From NCBI GenBank assembly GCA_000421085.1, contig ATWE01000012.1, positions 167,454-231,453 on the forward strand: a DNA stretch of 64,000 bases, given 5' to 3'. The DNA comes from Ensifer sp. USDA 6670 (lineage in GTDB: Bacteria; Pseudomonadota; Alphaproteobacteria; Rhizobiales; Rhizobiaceae). The first letter of the stretch is position 1, and the number at the start of each line of letters is the position of its first letter. This document shows positions 59,885 to 64,000 of this stretch, piece after piece. The translations under genes were made by a program, and so were the position numbers. A model generated the notes under the pieces. It did no database searches. It was not told where the DNA came from and was given only the letters and a program-made list of their open reading frames with translations.

Positions 59885-61027
59885 ATGTATCTAACGGAAA
59901 TACAGGAGCAGGTGCGTGAGATGGCACGCGCGTTTGCCGATGAAGTGATCCGGCCGATGGCGGAGTCGCTCGACCGCGAGGAACGTTTCCCCGCAGAGCT
60001 TTACGGGGAAATGGCGAAGCTCGGATTGTTCGGTATCGGCGTTCCCGAACACCTCGGCGGACCGGGCTTCGATACGCTGACCTATGCGGTCGTGATGGAG
60101 GAACTCAGCCGCGGTTATGCGTCGGTTGCCGATCAGTGCGGGCTGGTGGAGCTGATCTCCACGCTGCTCGTCCGTCACGGGACCGAAGGTCAGCAACGCA
60201 TGCTACCCGACATTCTGAACATGCGCACCAAGGTCGCTTACTGCATCACCGAGCCCGAGGCCGGAACCGACGTGTCGGGCATTCGGACGACGGCGGAACG
60301 CGACGGCGACGGCTGGATGCTGAATGGCGGCAAGATCTGGATCCATAACGCGCCCGTTGCCGATGTCGGTTTCGTGCTGGCGAGGACCGACAAGGAGGCC
60401 GGCAACCGCGGCATGTCGATCTTTATCGTCGATCTCAATTCGGCAGGGGTCGAGAGAGGTCCGAAGGAGCACAAGATGGGCCAGAGAGCCAGCCAGGTCG
60501 GCGCATTGACCTTCACCGATGTGCGCCTGCCGGTCGGTGCTCTGCTGGGCCAGGAGGGCCGCGGTTTTCACATGATGATGTCCGTTCTCGACAAAGGCCG
60601 CGTGGGCATCGCCGCACTCGCCGTCGGCATCGCACAGGCGGGGCTGGAGGCGGCGGTGGACTATGCCGGGACACGCAAGCAGTTCGGCAAAGCCATTTCC
60701 GATTTCCAGGGCGTGCAGTGGCTGCTCGCCGACATGGCAAAGGACATCGAAGCCGCGCGTCTTCTCGTCCATTCGGCCGCCTCGAAGATCGACCGGGGCC
60801 TGGACGCGACGAAGGCCTGCTCGATCGCAAAATGTTTCGCGGGGGACATGGCCGTTCAGCGCACCGCCGACGCGGTCCAGGTCTTCGGCGGGTCGGGCTA
60901 TATCCGCGGCTTCGAAGTCGAACGGCTCTATCGTGACGCAAAGATCACCCAGATCTACGAAGGCACGAACCAGATCCAGCGGATGATCATTGCGCGTGAA
61001 CTTCTGAAGAAGGGGGCAAGGGCGTGA
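59885..61027 (+). CDS. Acyl-CoA dehydrogenase
   Basis: A 380-residue FAD enzyme of the short/medium-chain type: VAYCITEPEAGTDVSGIRTTAE (about 118), LNGGKIWIHNA, GQRASQVGALTFTDVRLP, RKQFGKAISDFQGVQWLLADM, VQVFGGSGYIRGFEVERLYRDAKITQIYEGTNQIQRMI with the catalytic Glu in IYEGTNQ (about 363). It oxidises an acyl-CoA to an enoyl-CoA and passes electrons to ETF, which is encoded at the window end. The operator is directly upstream. The next gene overlaps (GTGA). Confidence 0.92.
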   Translation: MYLTEIQEQVREMARAFADEVIRPMAESLDREERFPAELYGEMAKLGLFGIGVPEHLGGPGFDTLTYAVVMEELSRGYASVADQCGLVELISTLLVRHGTEGQQRMLPDILNMRTKVAYCITEPEAGTDVSGIRTTAERDGDGWMLNGGKIWIHNAPVADVGFVLARTDKEAGNRGMSIFIVDLNSAGVERGPKEHKMGQRASQVGALTFTDVRLPVGALLGQEGRGFHMMMSVLDKGRVGIAALAVGIAQAGLEAAVDYAGTRKQFGKAISDFQGVQWLLADMAKDIEAARLLVHSAASKIDRGLDATKACSIAKCFAGDMAVQRTADAVQVFGGSGYIRGFEVERLYRDAKITQIYEGTNQIQRMIIARELLKKGARA

Positions 61028-61803
61028 GTAATCCGACCGCGAAACCCGTGGCACTGGTGACGGGCTCGTCACGCGGTATCGGTCTTGCCGCTGCCGAAGC
61101 CCTGGCGCGGGAAGGGTTCTCCGTCGCAGTCAACGGGCTGACGGCCGACGACGAATTGGCGGCCGCCGCCGCACGCGTCTCCAGGCACGGAGCGCCGGTG
61201 ATCGCGGTGGCCTTCGACGTTGCAGACCTGGCTGCTCACGAGGCGGCGCTCACGAAGATCGAGGCGGAGCTCGGCCCGCTCACGACACTCGTCAACAATG
61301 CCGGGGTGGGCGTTCTGAAGCGCGGCGACCTCCTCGATGTAACGGAAGAGAGCTGGGATCGTTGTCTCACGGTGAATGCCAAGGCGATGTTCTTTCTGAG
61401 CCAGGCTTTCGCGCGCCGACTTCTGGCTCGGGAGCGAAGCCCGCTTTTCCACTCGATCGTCAACGTCACTTCGTCGAATTCCGTGGCGGTCGCCGTTCAG
61501 CGCTCGGAATATTGCGCCTCCAAGGCGGCGGCGTCGATGGTGTCCAAGGCGCTCGCGGTCCGCCTCGGGCGGGAAAACGTCGCTGTTTACGACGTCCAGC
61601 CCGGCCTGATCGCCACCGAAATGACCGCTCCGGTGATCGACTCCTACCGCGAACGTGCGGAGCAGGGGCTGACGCTTTTTCCGCGCGTCGGAGAGCCCGG
61701 TGAGGTCGGGGCCGTGATCGCCTCGCTCGCCTCCGGCAGGCTCCCCTACACGACAGGACAGACGATCTCGGCAGATGCCGGCATGCTCGTTCCGCGATTT
61801 TGA
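61024..61803 (+). CDS. SDR family oxidoreductase (3-ketoacyl reductase-like)
   Basis: A 259-residue short-chain dehydrogenase with TGSSRGIG (about 13), NNAGVGV, Ser in NVTSSNSVAVAVQRSEYCASKAA with Y-x3-K (about 158-162) and an unusual long insertion after RRLLARERSPLFHS. It ends TTGQTISADAGMLVP. It should oxidise the 3-hydroxyacyl-CoA or a sugar hydroxyl with NAD(P). The GTG start overlaps the acyl-CoA dehydrogenase stop. Confidence 0.88.
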   Translation: MSNPTAKPVALVTGSSRGIGLAAAEALAREGFSVAVNGLTADDELAAAAARVSRHGAPVIAVAFDVADLAAHEAALTKIEAELGPLTTLVNNAGVGVLKRGDLLDVTEESWDRCLTVNAKAMFFLSQAFARRLLARERSPLFHSIVNVTSSNSVAVAVQRSEYCASKAAASMVSKALAVRLGRENVAVYDVQPGLIATEMTAPVIDSYRERAEQGLTLFPRVGEPGEVGAVIASLASGRLPYTTGQTISADAGMLVPRF

Positions 61804-61811
61804 GGTCTCCA

Positions 61812-62960
61812 ATGAAAATTGCTCTTCCCGACCCCGAAGGCAGGCTGGCCGAATATAGCCTTTCAGGCAACGCGATAGCGGGCGCGGCCCTCGGTCCCGA
61901 TCCTGCTCGTGTCGTCTATTCCGCCGCGCATGTCGTGGCAGACCCGTTCACCGCCAACGAGCCCTCAGGACGGGCGACCGTCGATTGGCCGAAGACGCTG
62001 GAGTTCCGCCGCTATCTTGCGGGGCTGGGGCTCGGGATCGCCGAGGCCATGGACACGGCACAGCGCGGCATGGGCCTGGACTGGGCGGGCGCGCTGGAAC
62101 TCATTCGCCGTACGAAGGCCGAGCTGCCGGACGCGCTGGTTGCGAACGGCTGCGGAACCGACCACCTGGACCTTTCCAGATCCCACAGCATCGACGACGT
62201 GAGACGTGCCTATCTCGATCAGGTCGAAGCGGTGCAGAAGCTGGGCGGGCGGATCATCCTGATGGCGTCGAGGGCTCTGGTTCGGGCGGCCAGGGGGCCC
62301 GACGATTACATCAGCGTCTATTCCGACGTGCTCGATGCCTGTGACCACCCGGTCATACTGCACTGGCTTGGCGACATGTTCGACCCGCAGCTTGCCGGAT
62401 ATTGGGGCGGCCAGACATTCGAGCCCGCGATGCAGACGGCGTTGGCCGTCATCGAAGCGAACGTCCGCAAGGTCGACGGCATAAAGATCTCCCTGCTCGA
62501 CAAGGACAAGGAGATCGTGATGCGCCGGCTGCTGCCGGCGGGCGTCAAGATGTATACCGGCGACGACTTCAACTATCCGGAACTGATCGAGGGGGACGAG
62601 CAGGGCTTTTCGCACGCACTTCTCGGCATCTTCGATCCGCTCGCACCGGCTGCCGCTTTTGCGGTGCAGAGACTTGGCGAGGGCGATGTCACCGCGTTCC
62701 GCGCGACATTGGATCCGACGGTGCCGCTGGCGCGGCTGATCTTCCGGGCGCCGACGCAATACTACAAGACGGGCGTGGTGTTCCTGGCCTGGCTGAACGG
62801 CTTCCAGGACCACTTCGTGATGCTGAACGGCGCGCAGGCGATGCGGCCGCTTCCCTATTTCACTGAGGTTTTCAGGCTGGCGGATCAATGCGGTCTGCTT
62901 CGCGATCCGGAAGTGGCCGTCACCCGCATGAAGCGCCTCCTCGCAGTCTACGGAGTCTGA
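61812..62960 (+). CDS. DUF993 family protein (DHDPS-like TIM barrel)
   Basis: A 382-residue protein, usually labelled dihydrodipicolinate synthase-like. It has VYSAAHVVADPFTANEPSGRATVDWPKTLEFRRYLAGLGLGIAEAMDTAQRGMGLDW near the N terminus, VILHWLGDMFDPQLAGYWGG, and KVDGIKISLLDKDKE, where the Lys is a plausible Schiff-base residue (about residue 225). It could be an aldolase or retro-aldolase acting on a pathway intermediate; no reaction is established. It lies 8 bases after the SDR stop and is followed after one base by the TIM-barrel isomerase gene, a pairing suggesting joint function. Confidence 0.8.
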   Translation: MKIALPDPEGRLAEYSLSGNAIAGAALGPDPARVVYSAAHVVADPFTANEPSGRATVDWPKTLEFRRYLAGLGLGIAEAMDTAQRGMGLDWAGALELIRRTKAELPDALVANGCGTDHLDLSRSHSIDDVRRAYLDQVEAVQKLGGRIILMASRALVRAARGPDDYISVYSDVLDACDHPVILHWLGDMFDPQLAGYWGGQTFEPAMQTALAVIEANVRKVDGIKISLLDKDKEIVMRRLLPAGVKMYTGDDFNYPELIEGDEQGFSHALLGIFDPLAPAAAFAVQRLGEGDVTAFRATLDPTVPLARLIFRAPTQYYKTGVVFLAWLNGFQDHFVMLNGAQAMRPLPYFTEVFRLADQCGLLRDPEVAVTRMKRLLAVYGV

Positions 62961-62961
62961 G

Positions 62962-63819
62962 ATGAGGGACTTCTCTTCGGACCACTCGGCCCTCGCCCTG
63001 AACACGGCGAGCCTCGGCCACAACCTCGAGGGCCACGGTGCGGGCTGGACGAGCGAACAGGTCATCGATGCCTGTGCCGAGCGCGGTTTCGGGAGCATCG
63101 TGTTCTGGCGACGCGAGATCGGCGAACGCGCCGTGGAGATCGGCGAACGGGTTCGTTCTGCCGGGCTGACCGTGGCGGGTCTGTGCCGGACGCCCTTTCT
63201 GGTAGGCACCCAGGCGACGGATGTCGAAAGCGTTATGGACGATTTCAAGAGGTCGATCGACATGGCGGCAGCCTTGGGGGCTCCGGTCCTGACGATCGTC
63301 GCCGGAGGCGTGCATCCGGGGACCAAAGGGGTTGCCGAGAGCCTGAAGATCGTGGCGGACCGCGTTGCCGAAGCCGCTCCCTGTGCACAAGCAAGCGGCG
63401 TGAAACTGGCGCTGGAGCCGCTCAATCCCGTCTACGCCGGCAATCGGTCGTGCCTCACGACGCTGCGCGATGCCGTGGACCTTTGCGATCGCATAGCTGC
63501 CCCGAATGTCGGCATAGCCGTGGATGTCTACCATGTCTGGTGGGACACGGAGCTTGAACGGCAGTTGAAACGTGCCGGAGCCGAGCGAATCTACGGCTAT
63601 CACCTCTGCGACTGGCTCGCCGAAACCAATGACGTGCTTCTCGACCGCGGCATGATGGGCGACGGCGTCGCCGATCTCAAGGCGATCCGTTCGTTCGTTG
63701 AAGGCGCCGGCTATCGCGGCCCTTGCGAGGTCGAGATCTTTTCCGCGAACGACTGGTGGAAGCGCGATCCCGGCGAGGTGCTGGACGTGATGGTCGAGCG
63801 TTTCCGCAACTGTTGCTGA
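62962..63819 (+). CDS. Sugar phosphate isomerase/epimerase-like TIM barrel (AP endonuclease family 2)
   Basis: A 285-residue xylose-isomerase-like TIM barrel with metal-site motifs KLALEPLNPVYAG (Glu), NVGIAVDVYHVWWD (Asp-x-His), YGYHLCDW and GPCEVEIFSANDWW (Glu). It would catalyse epimerisation or isomerisation of a sugar or keto acid with a divalent metal. It starts one base after the DUF993 stop. In-frame ATG, GGAGTCTGAG upstream. The substrate is unknown. Confidence 0.82.
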   Translation: MRDFSSDHSALALNTASLGHNLEGHGAGWTSEQVIDACAERGFGSIVFWRREIGERAVEIGERVRSAGLTVAGLCRTPFLVGTQATDVESVMDDFKRSIDMAAALGAPVLTIVAGGVHPGTKGVAESLKIVADRVAEAAPCAQASGVKLALEPLNPVYAGNRSCLTTLRDAVDLCDRIAAPNVGIAVDVYHVWWDTELERQLKRAGAERIYGYHLCDWLAETNDVLLDRGMMGDGVADLKAIRSFVEGAGYRGPCEVEIFSANDWWKRDPGEVLDVMVERFRNCC

Positions 63820-63835
63820 CGGAGAGTAGGAATCC

Positions 63836-64000
63836 ATGAAAATACTTGTGACGGTGAAACGGGTCGTCGACTACAACGTCAAGATCCGGGTCAAGGCAGA
63901 TGGATCGGGCGTCGAGCTTGCCAATGTGAAGATGTCGATGAACCCCTTCGACGAGATCTCGGTCGAAGAGGCGCTGCGGCTGAAGGAAGCCGGCAAGGCG
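63836..64000 (+). CDS. etfB: Electron transfer flavoprotein beta subunit (3' end outside window)
   Basis: The first 55 residues are visible: [54 protein letters not shown], the standard EtfB start with the SMNPFDEI motif. It accepts electrons from the acyl-CoA dehydrogenase encoded four genes upstream in the same operon. EtfA is expected beyond the window edge. GGAGAGTAGG precedes the ATG. A dedicated ETF inside a sugar-type regulon supports a real acyl-CoA oxidation step. Confidence 0.92.
   Translation, partial: MKILVTVKRVVDYNVKIRVKADGSGVELANVKMSMNPFDEISVEEALRLKEAGKA

Overview
The window is high-GC alphaproteobacterial DNA, most like Rhizobiaceae of the Sinorhizobium/Ensifer type. It is packed with catabolic operons, each with its own ABC transporter and local regulator, as expected of a megaplasmid or chromid rather than a core chromosome. 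Two degenerate copies of a RIME-like intergenic repeat fit a rhizobial host. I saw no rRNA, tRNA, CRISPR array or intact insertion sequence. No stretch over 300 bases lacks a gene.

Region 1 (1-11649) resembles a purine or N-alkylpurine catabolic cluster. It has a Rieske-FNR-ferredoxin reductase (NdmD-like), a GST-like protein (NdmE position), an AraC regulator, a NdmA/HpxD-type Rieske oxygenase, its reductase, an adenosine/adenine deaminase family enzyme and a BMP-type nucleoside ABC transporter. After a lone peroxiredoxin, region 2 (12573-18150) is a sulfonate-sulfur operon: an internally deleted FMN reductase, an SfnB-like flavoprotein, an LLM alkanesulfonate monooxygenase and an Ssu-type ABC transporter. 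It is followed by a YcnI-CopCD copper pair and a cupin.

Region 3 (21122-29081) holds a VapBC-type module with an 18-bp palindromic operator. A LysR regulator is divergent from a molybdenum hydroxylase operon (2Fe-2S subunit, Tat-exported large subunit, cytochrome c). An MFS transporter follows and carries the same promoter element; the next gene, a cyclophilin-like protein, has a frameshifted signal peptide. An Xre-RES toxin-antitoxin pair closes the region. Region 4 (29056-34617) has an AraC regulator divergent from an SDR/thiolase pair, an MFS transporter and a Tat-exported ferritin-like protein. Region 5 (34870-41776) is a GntR-kdgD-peptide-type ABC operon with matching operators at the regulator and the enzyme.

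Region 6 (41862-64000 and beyond) is the most striking. One TetR gene (43514-44173) sits among at least five transcription units whose promoters share GTAACT-N4-AGTTAC-like sites. The units encode a VOC protein, an MDR oxidoreductase, a Tat-exported sugar-binding protein with two permeases and an ATPase, a Zn alcohol dehydrogenase, an aldehyde dehydrogenase, a GMC oxidoreductase, two aldo/keto reductases, a CoA-transferase, an enoyl-CoA hydratase, a glycerate 2-kinase, an acyl-CoA dehydrogenase, an SDR, a DUF993 TIM-barrel protein, a xylose-isomerase-like TIM barrel and EtfB. My inference is one regulon that imports a sugar- or polyol-like compound, oxidises it to an acid, activates it as a CoA thioester, takes it through a beta-oxidation-like sequence with electrons going to ETF, and recovers glycerate. 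I cannot match this set to a described pathway. A decayed ParDE module lies inside the region.
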